A program made the position numbers and the translations under genes. Of a stretch of DNA of 22,782 nucleotides, positions 1 through 7,080 are shown one piece after another. The number at the start of each line of letters is the position of its first letter. Positions within the stretch are counted from its first letter, which is position 1. The stretch covers positions 1 through 22,782 of the forward strand of contig JAEWHU010000337.1 of assembly GCA_023387635.1 (NCBI GenBank). Direction: 5' to 3'. The DNA is from Bacillota bacterium. Its GTDB lineage: Bacteria > Bacillota > Clostridia > Lachnospirales > Lachnospiraceae. The notes beneath the pieces were generated by a model, which was not told the origin of the DNA, ran no database searches, and saw only the letters and a program-made list of their open reading frames with translations.

Positions 1-570
1 GAAAATGTATTTCATGTACAATCAAATAAAAGCATTAGCATAAAAGATATTGCAAACAATGCAATGTGTGGTTCAAATCATGCATTAGAAGCATGTGAAA
101 AACATACTTCACCAGTATCACCACCTCCTTATATGGCTGGAGCAGTTGAAGTTGAAATTGATAAGGAGACAGGCCAAATAGATATACTAGATTATGTAGC
201 AGTAGTAGATTGTGGCACTGTGATTAATCCAAATCTTGCCCGTGTTCAAACAGAAGGTGGTATTGTACAAGGAATAGGGATGGCTCTTTATGAAGATGTA
301 ACTTATACGAAAAAAGGGAAATGTACAAGTAACTCTTTTATGCAATACAAGATTCCAACTAGATTGGATATGGGTCAAATCCGTGTTGCTTTTGAAAGTA
401 GTTATGAACCAACAGGTCCTTTTGGAGCTAAATCTATTGGTGAACTTGTAATTAATACACCATCTCCAGCACTAGCGAATGCTGTTTATAATGCTACAGG
501 TGTTAATATAAGGACTCTACCAATTACTAGTGAGAAGATTGTCATGGGATTATTAGAAAAAGAAGTATAA
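1..570 (+). CDS. Molybdenum hydroxylase (xanthine dehydrogenase family), molybdopterin-binding large subunit, C-terminal fragment
   Basis: The reading frame is open from base 1, so the gene begins outside the window; 189 residues plus stop are present. The fragment matches the last part of the molybdopterin-binding domain of xanthine dehydrogenase/aldehyde oxidase-type enzymes, which hydroxylate purines or related heterocycles using Mo-cofactor, FeS and FAD subunits. Seen motifs: VVDCGTVINPNLARVQTEGG followed by VQGIGMALYED, the usual Q-x-x-GG-x-x-QG-x-G-x-A-x-x-E core, and GPFGAKSIGE. The Glu of the last motif (codon 442-444) aligns with the active-site base of the family (Glu1261 in bovine XDH). 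The exact substrate cannot be told from this fragment. It ends 140 bases before the convergent rsmH-like gene, with a hairpin between. An ATG at 64 is internal, not the start. Confidence 0.9.
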   Translation, partial: ENVFHVQSNKSISIKDIANNAMCGSNHALEACEKHTSPVSPPPYMAGAVEVEIDKETGQIDILDYVAVVDCGTVINPNLARVQTEGGIVQGIGMALYEDVTYTKKGKCTSNSFMQYKIPTRLDMGQIRVAFESSYEPTGPFGAKSIGELVINTPSPALANAVYNATGVNIRTLPITSEKIVMGLLEKEV

Positions 571-621
571 TTAAGAGTGATGATAGAATTTGTTATGTCA
601 AAATCTTAATATAATGATTAA

Positions 622-665
622 AGGAGCTGTGCACTTTACAAGTAATTATAAAGTGCTCAGCTCCT
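622..665. terminator. Hairpin between convergent genes, probable bidirectional terminator
   Basis: AGGAGCTG-t-GCACTTTA (622-638) pairs with TAAAGTGC-t-CAGCTCCT (649-665). This is a 16-bp stem with one internal T/T mismatch and a 10-base loop. It lies between the ends of the hydroxylase gene (+) and the rsmH-like gene (-). The U-tract is weak on both strands (CCTTGTTAT to the right, TTTAATCAT to the left), so efficiency is uncertain. The sequence just after it resembles that after the hairpin at 12352-12393. Confidence 0.7.
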
Positions 666-709
666 CCTTGTTATACATATTTATAGAATCAAATGTTTTT
701 ATTAGTGTT

Positions 710-1759
710 TTATGCTTTTATAGCCCAACGCAATTTAGCAGAACGAGCACGTCCATTGGTACTACATTCTTCCTTAGATGGCCTGATAAAATCAGGGGAT
801 ATTTCACTGTAAATACCTTCACTATGTAAACGCTTAAATGATTTTTTAACGAGCCTGTCTTCTCCTGAATGGAAGGATAGTATTGCAACGCGTCCACCAG
901 GTGCAAGGGAAGTGGGAAGCTTCTCTAAAAATTCATATAACACTTCAAATTCACTATTAACATCAATTCGAAGTGCTTGAAAGCATCTCTGACAAGATTT
1001 TTTTACTTCATCGATTCTTTCTTTTTCAGGAATGAATTTTAGAGCATCTTGTATAATTTCTTTCAGCCTAGTTGTTGTTGCTATTTCTTTTCCTTTTTTC
1101 AATTCGGAAATTATGGCACGAGCAATTTCTTTTGAATGAGGCTCGTCCGAGTTTTCTAATAACATAAAGTGTAATTCATCTTGTGAAATAGTTTTTAAAC
1201 GTTCGGCAGCAGAGATGCCCTTACTAGGATTTAGACGTAAGTCTAAAGGTCCCTCACTCTTAAATGAAAAGCCTCTGTCAGGATTATCTATTTGCATGGA
1301 AGATACACCTAAATCTGCCAATACAAAGTTAAGTGGGCCTGATTCTAAAACAACTTGGTCTATATTAGAGAAGTTCGTTTGTTTAATTGTTAAGATTTCT
1401 GGTCCATAACCTAAGCGCTCTAAACGCTCTCTAGTACGGGGTAATTCAATTGTATCTACATCAGTTGCATACAAATGCCCCTGTGAATCTAAACATTTAA
1501 GCATTTCTAAAGTATGACCACCAAACCCAAGTGTAGCATCTAATCCAATTTGTCCAGGAGTAATCTGCAAAAATTCTAATATTTCATTAACGCAAATGGA
1601 ACGATGCATACCAGCAGGAGTACTACCTTTTTGAATAACTTTAGCCACGGTATCTGCATATAATTCTGGTTGTTGTTCTTTATATTTATCCTTAAAAGCT
1701 TTAGGATGAGTTCCTTTATATCTGGGACGTCTCTTATGTTTTTGCTCTTGGTTATCCAT
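710..1759 (-). CDS. rsmH: RsmH/MraW-type 16S rRNA (cytosine-N4)-methyltransferase, divergent paralogue
   Basis: SAM-dependent methyltransferase of 349 residues. RsmH methylates N4 of C1402 in 16S rRNA. Seen: SAM-binding motif LDATLGFGGH (73-82) with acidic D100/D102, DLGVSSMQID (149-158), RGFSF (162-166), GPLDLRL (170-176), CFQALRIDVNSE and ILSFHSGEDR near the C-terminus. The start has GGTGG 7 bases upstream. Oddities: a basic N-terminal extension of about 45 residues precedes the usual start region; SFHSGEDR replaces the common SFHSLEDR; LGFGGH replaces the usual G-rich loop; and the gene stands alone rather than in a division/cell-wall cluster with ftsL and pbp genes. This suggests a second, diverged copy, so it may act on C1402 or on another RNA. 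The family is certain, the exact target is not. Confidence 0.85.
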   Translation of the reverse strand: MDNQEQKHKRRPRYKGTHPKAFKDKYKEQQPELYADTVAKVIQKGSTPAGMHRSICVNEILEFLQITPGQIGLDATLGFGGHTLEMLKCLDSQGHLYATDVDTIELPRTRERLERLGYGPEILTIKQTNFSNIDQVVLESGPLNFVLADLGVSSMQIDNPDRGFSFKSEGPLDLRLNPSKGISAAERLKTISQDELHFMLLENSDEPHSKEIARAIISELKKGKEIATTTRLKEIIQDALKFIPEKERIDEVKKSCQRCFQALRIDVNSEFEVLYEFLEKLPTSLAPGGRVAILSFHSGEDRLVKKSFKRLHSEGIYSEISPDFIRPSKEECSTNGRARSAKLRWAIKA

Positions 1760-1847
1760 TTTTATCCACCTTTTTTCATCGTAATGTTATTGCACATCAT
1801 ATGATACCAAAAACGATTCATAAAAGCAAATTCAAGTTGATTTAATA

Positions 1848-1935
1848 TTACCAAGATGCGATTCTTTCACACTTTTTAATTGTGGCAGTATCATAGGTCA
1901 AGTCTGTGATATGCTATGGGTTTAATTATGAAAAT
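1848..1935 (+). repeat. Leader-type repeat element, copy 1
   Basis: About 80 bases align with 17652-17740, upstream of the ABC-F gene. Shared blocks include GATTCTTTCAC, GTGGCAGTATCA, TGTGATATGC and ATGGGT followed by TTAAT. Copy 1 keeps a hairpin ATCATAG (1890-1896)/CTGTGAT (1904-1910) at the place where copy 2 has a longer one. In one frame it reads LPRCDSFTLFNCGSI and on to a stop at the TAA in GGGTTTAA. A ten-codon part of that reading is identical in amino acids in copy 2. After the element a tiny ORF (ATG at 1928, MKIKEIQKNY) ends at the pectinesterase promoter. It is either a dispersed repeat, a decayed leader, or a structured RNA. Confidence 0.6.
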
Positions 1936-1956
1936 TAAGGAAATACAGAAAAATTA

Positions 1957-1985
1957 TTGAAAAATATTTTTATTTATAATAATAT
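1957..1985 (+). promoter_or_regulatory. Probable promoter of the riboswitch-pectinesterase transcript
   Basis: TTGAAA at 1957-1962 resembles a -35 box. A perfect TATAAT lies at 1975-1980 but is only 12 bases from it. TAATAT at 1980-1985 has the proper 17-base spacing. Either choice puts the start site at about 1987-1995, just before the riboswitch P1 stem that begins at 2001. The exact -10 box is undecided. Confidence 0.45.
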
Positions 1986-2000
1986 ATAAAAGCATAAAAA

Positions 2001-2084
2001 TATGAGCATGGAACGATGATATATATCCTGTAATTTGGGCATCTCGGATATATGGAGTTAGTGATGCAACCGACTATATTTATA
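2001..2084 (+). promoter_or_regulatory. Cyclic-di-GMP-II riboswitch aptamer
   Basis: The sequence carries the conserved core I recall for class II c-di-GMP aptamers (Clostridium acetobutylicum type): GGAACGATGAT after P1, AATTTGGGCAT, then GAGTTAGT and ATGCAACCGAC. Structural fit: P1 is TATGAGCATG (2001-2010) with TATATTTATA (2075-2084), with one mismatch and three G-U pairs. GCATC (2039-2043) pairs with GATGC (2063-2067) and gives the expected pseudoknot, with bases changed on both sides compared with the C. acetobutylicum GGGCAC/GUGC. CTC/GAG closes the small hairpin between them. It senses the second messenger c-di-GMP and lies in the leader of the surface pectinesterase. The family match is by recalled motif, not by a covariance-model search. 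Confidence 0.85.
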
Positions 2085-2119
2085 CAAATAGAAATCATGT
2101 ATACGTATAGTCTTTTTTT
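2072..2119 (+). terminator. Intrinsic terminator acting as riboswitch expression platform
   Basis: GACTATA (2072-2078) pairs with TATAGTC (2106-2112), and TATAC (2081-2085) with GTATA (2099-2103) inside it. Seven T follow (2113-2119). The 5' arm uses the same bases as the 3' strand of riboswitch P1, so only one of the two can form. The pectinesterase ribosome binding site begins about 20 bases downstream. Confidence 0.85.
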
Positions 2120-2157
2120 ATGCAAAAGTTATTTTAAGTAAAGGAGAAAATTATCAA

Positions 2158-5100
2158 GTGATGAACAAAATTAGTATGAGAGTTATAAGTACACTACTAA
2201 TTCTTGGTTTAGTATTAGGAAATGCAAATATAATGATGGGTAGTGTTAACGCGAACACAGAGTATTCACTACCGTATGGATTTACTAGTGTATCAATTGG
2301 TGAGAATAACAATATTTTAGGAAATGCTTTTCTTGATGAATTAACAAAACAATTTATTGTAGAAGGTTACGGAATAACAATAGGCAAAGATCAAGGTGCA
2401 GTGGATAATTATCATTTTGTAAGTTATGAAGTTGAAGGAAATACTACAATCATTGGGAAACTTACAGATTTTGATATGAGCAATGCTAAATATGGTCAAG
2501 CTGGTCTAGTGATACGTGATGACAATAAAACCGATAATTCAGATTATTTTGGAGTATATGTTGAGCCAAGTAAAGGGCAATATAGATATGCATATAGAGA
2601 TAATGCAACAGGAGGTACTGGTGCAGCAAAACTTTCAGGAATAACATCAGAAGATAAAGGTTTATATATAAAACTTGAAAAATTAGGAAGCAATTGCAAA
2701 TATTATTTATCCTATGATAAAAACTTTGAAACATTAATAACATCAGGTGGACAAACTTTAATCGGTGGAGATGAGACGTGGAACGTTGGATTTTTTGTTA
2801 GTAGTGGAGGTAGCAGTCAACCAGCTACTGCAATATATGAAGATGTGATTATAAAGGATTCTAATGGAATAGTTTATGAATCTAATCCAGATGACGAACC
2901 TGAACAAGAAGAGCCTGACAATTCAGATGACAGAGAGGTTTTTTTACCGAAAGGATTTATAAATAGTATTATAGGTAGCAACTCAGAACCTTCTTATGTT
3001 AATTTTGATACTGCTAATAAATTTTTCACAATTGAAGGTAGTGGAACATACATAGGTAAAGATATAGGTACTACAGATGAGTATACATTCATTAACTATG
3101 AAGTGAATGGGGATGCAACTATAACAGCCCGTTTAATTGATTTTGATATGAGTAAAGCGAAGTATGGTCAAGCAGGAATCTTCATACGTGATAATAATAC
3201 TACAAATAATGCAGATTATTTTGGTGTATATGTTGAACCTAGTAAAAATCAATATAGATATGCGTATAGAGATAACTTGATTGGAAAATCGGGCGCTGCA
3301 GCTATATCAGGATTGACAGCATCGTCTAAAAATCTATATATAAAAATAGTAAAAGCATCAACTACGTTTACTTATTATATCTCAGAAGATAAGAGTTTTT
3401 CAAAAGAAAAGACCATTACAGGTTCTCAAGTTGTTTCGAATATGGATACTGCATGGAATGTAGGTTTTGTTGTAAGCAATGGAGGAAGTGAGGGTCCAGC
3501 TATAGCAACATTTGATAATATTAGAATAGAAACTGTAGATAAGGTTTACTATGATTCTAATTTAGAAGAAAGACCAGTAGATACAGTAGAAAATCTACAA
3601 GCAGTATCTGGGGATTCTAGCGTTGAATTAACATGGAATCCAGTAGAAAAAGCACAAAATTATGTTATTAAGAGATCGGTAAGAAATAAAGATAACTTTA
3701 TTGAGATAGATACAATTGATGCATCAGAAACTACCTTTATAGATGAGGATGTTATTAATTTTGAAACATACTACTATATTATAGTAGCTAAAAATGAGGA
3801 TGGAGTAAGTCATGATTCTCAAGCTGTTATGGCTATACCAAATAATAGTAATCCTTACAATCTACAATATGGAGATGATGCAGCTACTTTTACTATGACG
3901 GAAGAACCAAATGATACCGTGTATAATGCTATTGTTAAGATTGCTGGGTTTACTAATAAGGATGGAATAATTACTATAAGACAAAATAATGAAATCATAC
4001 TAAAGAATTTAAAAAAATTAGCGAATGAAGTCTTTGAATATGATTTTAAGTTAAAACCAGGAAGAAATACAATAGAAATATATCAGACAACAGATGATAA
4101 TAAAACGACTAAAAAAGCATATAACATAGTTTACACATCGAATTCTATGTTTGATATTATAGTTGATTCTAATTATACGGGAATACAAGGTCAAGAAGTT
4201 GAAGGAATCAAAACATATAGCACAGTACAAGAGGCAATAAATTCAGTATCCAGTAAAAATAAAGAACGTGTAGTTATATTTATAAAAAATGGCATATATA
4301 AAGAAAAGCTAACCATAGGGGCTCTATATATAAGCTTAATAGGTGAAGATAGTGATAAAACTATTTTAACATATGATGCTGCTAATGGAACTATAAATCC
4401 AGAAACTGGAGAAAAGTATGGAACAAGTAAAAGTGCCAGTGTAACAATAAAAAAAGCTGCAGTAGGCTTTACAGCTGAAAACCTAACGATAGAAAATTCA
4501 TTTAAAGAATTAGGTAAAGAAAACGAACAAGCTGTTGCTTTAAATAACCAAGCTGATAAAAGTATATTTGTAAATTGTAGATTTATTGGTAATCAAGATA
4601 CACTTCTAGCAGATGCAAGTTCTTCTTCACCTGCTAGACAATATTATTATAAATGCTATATCGAAGGTGATGTTGACTTTATATTTGGGCGTGCACAAGC
4701 TGTGTTTAATGACTGTGATATTGCTTCTTATAACAGAAACACGCCTCCAACCAATGGTTATATAACAGCAGCAGATACTTGGGATTCTAATGAGTATGGA
4801 TATTTAATAATGAACTCAAGACTGATAGGTCTTGATAATATAGCTGATAATTCAGTATCACTTGGTAGGCCATGGAGACCAAGTAGTATAACAGATAGGA
4901 TAGTTACACCAGCAGTCGCATATTTAAATTGTTACATGGGTTCACACATTACAAGCAAGGGCTGGGATGATATGAGCGCTGATTCTTTAGCTTCAACATC
5001 TAGATTTTATGAATTTGGAAGTTACGGGCCAGGTGCTAAATTAAGTGATACGAGAAATAGATTAACAATAGAAGAAGTATCTAAATATACAATGAAGAAT

Positions 5101-6267
5101 GTATACTCAAGTGGTTATGAATCTGAGTGGAATCCAATGTCAGATTTAGATGATGTTAATATAAACTCAGCTTATGTTAATCTAGTAGAGGTTGATTCTA
5201 TTAAACTAGATAAAATTGATTTAGTTTTAAGTTTAGGAGATATGGAGCTTATAACTGCAGAAGTCGGACCATCTAATGCTATAGATAAGACCGTAATTTT
5301 TAAATCAAGTGATGAAACTATAGTTACTGTTGACAAAGATGGTAATTTAAAAGCAGTAGGTATTGGGACTGCTAAGATAATTGCTGAATCAGGTAATGTA
5401 CAAGCAGAATGTTATGTAACAGTATTTCCAAGGCTTACATTCATAAATAGATTTCCAAAAATCTTTGCAGAGGATGTTGTAATAAAAGTAGGGGATATAT
5501 TTGAAGCAAAACAGTATGCAACAGCCAATGACTATGAAGATGGAGATTTAACATCTAAAATTGAAGTAATAGTAAACACAGTAAATAAAGAGGTTGCAGG
5601 AGAGTATAAAGTAGTATATAGAGTAAGTGATAGCAAGGGAGCAAGCACTACAAAGCAAATTAATGTAAGAGTTCTTTTAGATGAAGAAGATTTACCAAAT
5701 ACAGATATACCTGATGATGACAAAGTAGATTCAGTTAAACCAGATGAAAGTTTACCAAATACAGATTTGCCAAATAAAGATGATGTAGATATATTTGAAC
5801 CGGATGAAAATCTACCAAATACAGAATTACCTAATAAAGATAAAGTAGATACAGTTAAACCAGAAGAAAATGTTCCAAATACAGAATCATCTGATAAAGA
5901 TTCAATAGATGTAGGTGAATCAGAAGAGAATTTATTAAATACAGGAGTATCTAATGGAGACACAATAGATTCAAGTACAGAGCTTATTGATGAAGATACC
6001 CAAGGTACAAATACAGAATTATCTGATGAAGATACACTAAATGTTGATGAATTAGAAGAGAATTTATCAAATTCAAATGATGAAGATAAAATGGATATAT
6101 CTGAATTAGAGTCTGATGTATCAAATGACGGTGAAGATAAATCTTGGTTAACAATAGGTGTCTTTGGGCTAATCGTTCTATTTATTCTAGCAATATCATC
6201 TGCGGTAACATATATAATTATTAGAAAAAATAAAAAGAAGGATAATAATTATAGAAGTAATAAATAA
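2158..6267 (+). CDS. Secreted, membrane-anchored multidomain pectin methylesterase (CE8)
   Basis: 1,369 residues; demethylesterifies pectin at the cell surface. Layout: signal peptide (about 1-32, cut near SVNA); two homologous beta-type domains (about 38-240 and 263-470) sharing KYGQAG, NADYFGVYVEPSK and QYRYAYRDN-like blocks; fibronectin III (474-561); a short linker domain; CE8 catalytic domain (about 665-990); Big_2 Ig-like domain (1010-1090); a second Ig-like domain (about 1092-1174); acidic LPNT repeats (from 1179); one membrane helix (about 1331-1353); Lys/Arg tail. Catalytic residues are present: Q813-D814 in GNQDTLL, D840 in DFIFG, R904 and W906 in LGRPWRP. The start is GTG at 2158 or ATG at 2161; AGGAG at 2142-2146 favours the GTG by spacing. 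It is single-gene, controlled by the c-di-GMP-II riboswitch upstream, and closed by a strong terminator. The two N-terminal repeats may bind carbohydrate, which is inference. Confidence 0.93.
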   Translation: MMNKISMRVISTLLILGLVLGNANIMMGSVNANTEYSLPYGFTSVSIGENNNILGNAFLDELTKQFIVEGYGITIGKDQGAVDNYHFVSYEVEGNTTIIGKLTDFDMSNAKYGQAGLVIRDDNKTDNSDYFGVYVEPSKGQYRYAYRDNATGGTGAAKLSGITSEDKGLYIKLEKLGSNCKYYLSYDKNFETLITSGGQTLIGGDETWNVGFFVSSGGSSQPATAIYEDVIIKDSNGIVYESNPDDEPEQEEPDNSDDREVFLPKGFINSIIGSNSEPSYVNFDTANKFFTIEGSGTYIGKDIGTTDEYTFINYEVNGDATITARLIDFDMSKAKYGQAGIFIRDNNTTNNADYFGVYVEPSKNQYRYAYRDNLIGKSGAAAISGLTASSKNLYIKIVKASTTFTYYISEDKSFSKEKTITGSQVVSNMDTAWNVGFVVSNGGSEGPAIATFDNIRIETVDKVYYDSNLEERPVDTVENLQAVSGDSSVELTWNPVEKAQNYVIKRSVRNKDNFIEIDTIDASETTFIDEDVINFETYYYIIVAKNEDGVSHDSQAVMAIPNNSNPYNLQYGDDAATFTMTEEPNDTVYNAIVKIAGFTNKDGIITIRQNNEIILKNLKKLANEVFEYDFKLKPGRNTIEIYQTTDDNKTTKKAYNIVYTSNSMFDIIVDSNYTGIQGQEVEGIKTYSTVQEAINSVSSKNKERVVIFIKNGIYKEKLTIGALYISLIGEDSDKTILTYDAANGTINPETGEKYGTSKSASVTIKKAAVGFTAENLTIENSFKELGKENEQAVALNNQADKSIFVNCRFIGNQDTLLADASSSSPARQYYYKCYIEGDVDFIFGRAQAVFNDCDIASYNRNTPPTNGYITAADTWDSNEYGYLIMNSRLIGLDNIADNSVSLGRPWRPSSITDRIVTPAVAYLNCYMGSHITSKGWDDMSADSLASTSRFYEFGSYGPGAKLSDTRNRLTIEEVSKYTMKNVYSSGYESEWNPMSDLDDVNINSAYVNLVEVDSIKLDKIDLVLSLGDMELITAEVGPSNAIDKTVIFKSSDETIVTVDKDGNLKAVGIGTAKIIAESGNVQAECYVTVFPRLTFINRFPKIFAEDVVIKVGDIFEAKQYATANDYEDGDLTSKIEVIVNTVNKEVAGEYKVVYRVSDSKGASTTKQINVRVLLDEEDLPNTDIPDDDKVDSVKPDESLPNTDLPNKDDVDIFEPDENLPNTELPNKDKVDTVKPEENVPNTESSDKDSIDVGESEENLLNTGVSNGDTIDSSTELIDEDTQGTNTELSDEDTLNVDELEENLSNSNDEDKMDISELESDVSNDGEDKSWLTIGVFGLIVLFILAISSAVTYIIIRKNKKKDNNYRSNK
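5692..5991 (+). repeat. Five 60-bp tandem repeats encoding LPNT-type motifs
   Basis: Units begin at 5692, 5752, 5812, 5872 and 5932, exactly 60 bases (20 codons) apart. They encode LPNTDIP, LPNTDLP, LPNTELP, VPNTESS and LLNTGVS, each followed by an acidic stretch with V-D and E-E-N. The first three are the most alike and decay increases towards the 3' end. They lie in frame inside the pectinesterase gene, between the Ig-like domains and the membrane helix. They probably form an extended cell-wall-spanning stalk. Confidence 0.9.
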
Positions 6268-6335
6268 AGCAGTAATAAACAAATTTGGTATATTAAAGTA
6301 TAATTTAACGAGTATAATTCATTTACTATAAAATA

Positions 6336-6380
6336 AAAAAGTACTAAATTCAAAATTTTTCTATGAATTTAGTACTTTTT
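6336..6380 (+). terminator. Intrinsic terminator after the pectinesterase gene
   Basis: AAAAAGTACTAAATTCA (6336-6352) is perfectly complementary to TGAATTTAGTACTTTTT (6364-6380). This gives a 17-bp stem, an 11-base loop and a T-tract on the + strand. The A-run on the other side would also give a U-tract on the minus strand. Confidence 0.9.
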
Positions 6381-6445
6381 ATTTGATCTGCTGCTTTTTT
6401 AACATTAAAAATTACATAATATTACTATTATTAGAAATCATTTCA

Positions 6446-6454
6446 TGTTATAAT
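6446..6454 (+). promoter_or_regulatory. Extended -10 promoter element for ndk
   Basis: TGT followed by TATAAT (6449-6454) is a consensus extended -10. The -35 region (about 6426-6431, ATTATT) is poor, as often with extended -10 promoters. It lies 75 bases before the ndk start and after the preceding terminator. Confidence 0.6.
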
Positions 6455-6529
6455 GACAGTGTATAAGAATATTGCTAATATGAACACTTCTTATATAAAT
6501 CTAATGAATCGAAAGGTGCCAAGGATTGT

Positions 6530-6946
6530 ATGGAAAGAACGCTTGTTATTATTAAGCCAGAAGCAGTTATTAAAAATTTAGTGGGTAAAATTATTTCTTA
6601 CTACGAAGATAATCGTTTAAAAATAATTCATGCACACAGAGTTATTCCTACAAAAGAAGTTTTAGAAAGACATTATGAAGCACACAAAGAAAAAGAGTTT
6701 TATGATAGTCTAGTTGATTTCATGTCTTCTTCAGAAGTTATAGTTATAGTACTAGAAGGTGAAGATGTAGTTAGTATTGTTCGTGAAATCAACGGCTCAA
6801 CGAATCCTAAAATGGCAAGACCCGGAACGATACGATATATGTTTGGACAATCAATACAAGAAAATGCTGTTCATAGTTCAGAATCTATTGAAGCAGCTGT
6901 TAAAGAAATCGAAATATGGAGAGAATTAATGAAATTTGAAAGTTAA
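6530..6946 (+). CDS. ndk: Nucleoside diphosphate kinase
   Basis: 138 residues, the full length for this family. The enzyme moves the gamma-phosphate between nucleoside triphosphates and diphosphates through a phospho-histidine and keeps NTP/dNTP pools balanced in the cytosol. Seen: ERTLVIIKPEAV at the N-terminus with the Lys of the KP motif, the LVGKII segment, the nucleotide-binding stretch GSTNPKMARPGTIR (89-102), and NAVHSSES with the phospho-accepting His115. AAGG-containing sequence lies a few bases upstream of ATG. It is a single-gene unit between a terminator upstream and a hairpin shared with the convergent dusA gene. Confidence 0.95.
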   Translation: MERTLVIIKPEAVIKNLVGKIISYYEDNRLKIIHAHRVIPTKEVLERHYEAHKEKEFYDSLVDFMSSSEVIVIVLEGEDVVSIVREINGSTNPKMARPGTIRYMFGQSIQENAVHSSESIEAAVKEIEIWRELMKFES

Positions 6947-7008
6947 GTTTATAAAGAGAATACTAGTAAAATTTCATAGTTTCATTTAAAGGACATATCA
7001 AATATGAC

Positions 7009-7057
7009 GGCATGACATAACTAAAAGCGAATCACTCGCAATTGGTTGTGTCATGCC
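7009..7057. terminator. Hairpin between convergent ndk and dusA
   Basis: GGCATGACA (7009-7017) pairs with TGTCATGCC (7049-7057). A smaller inner hairpin GCGA/TCGC lies in the loop. It is followed on the + strand by TCAATTAATTT, only a weak U-tract. Its position between two gene ends supports a terminator role. Confidence 0.65.
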
Positions 7058-7080
7058 TCAATTAATTTGTGCTATAAGTT

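Noticed and set aside
590..829. 79-codon ORF overlapping the end of the rsmH-like gene
   Set aside because: It crosses the hairpin at 622-665 and is antisense to the clearly coding rsmH end.
2021..2079. Purine riboswitch (because of ATATGG and CCGACTAT-like bases)
   Set aside because: The order of elements and the two-loop architecture do not fit; the same bases fit the c-di-GMP-II core much better.
5532..5963. 143-codon antisense ORF in the pectinesterase gene
   Set aside because: It is a shadow of the repeated, acidic coding region; no start signal or domain.
5692..5991. CRISPR-like regular spacing
   Set aside because: The whole 60-bp unit is repeated in frame inside a protein gene; there are no unique spacers and no cas genes.
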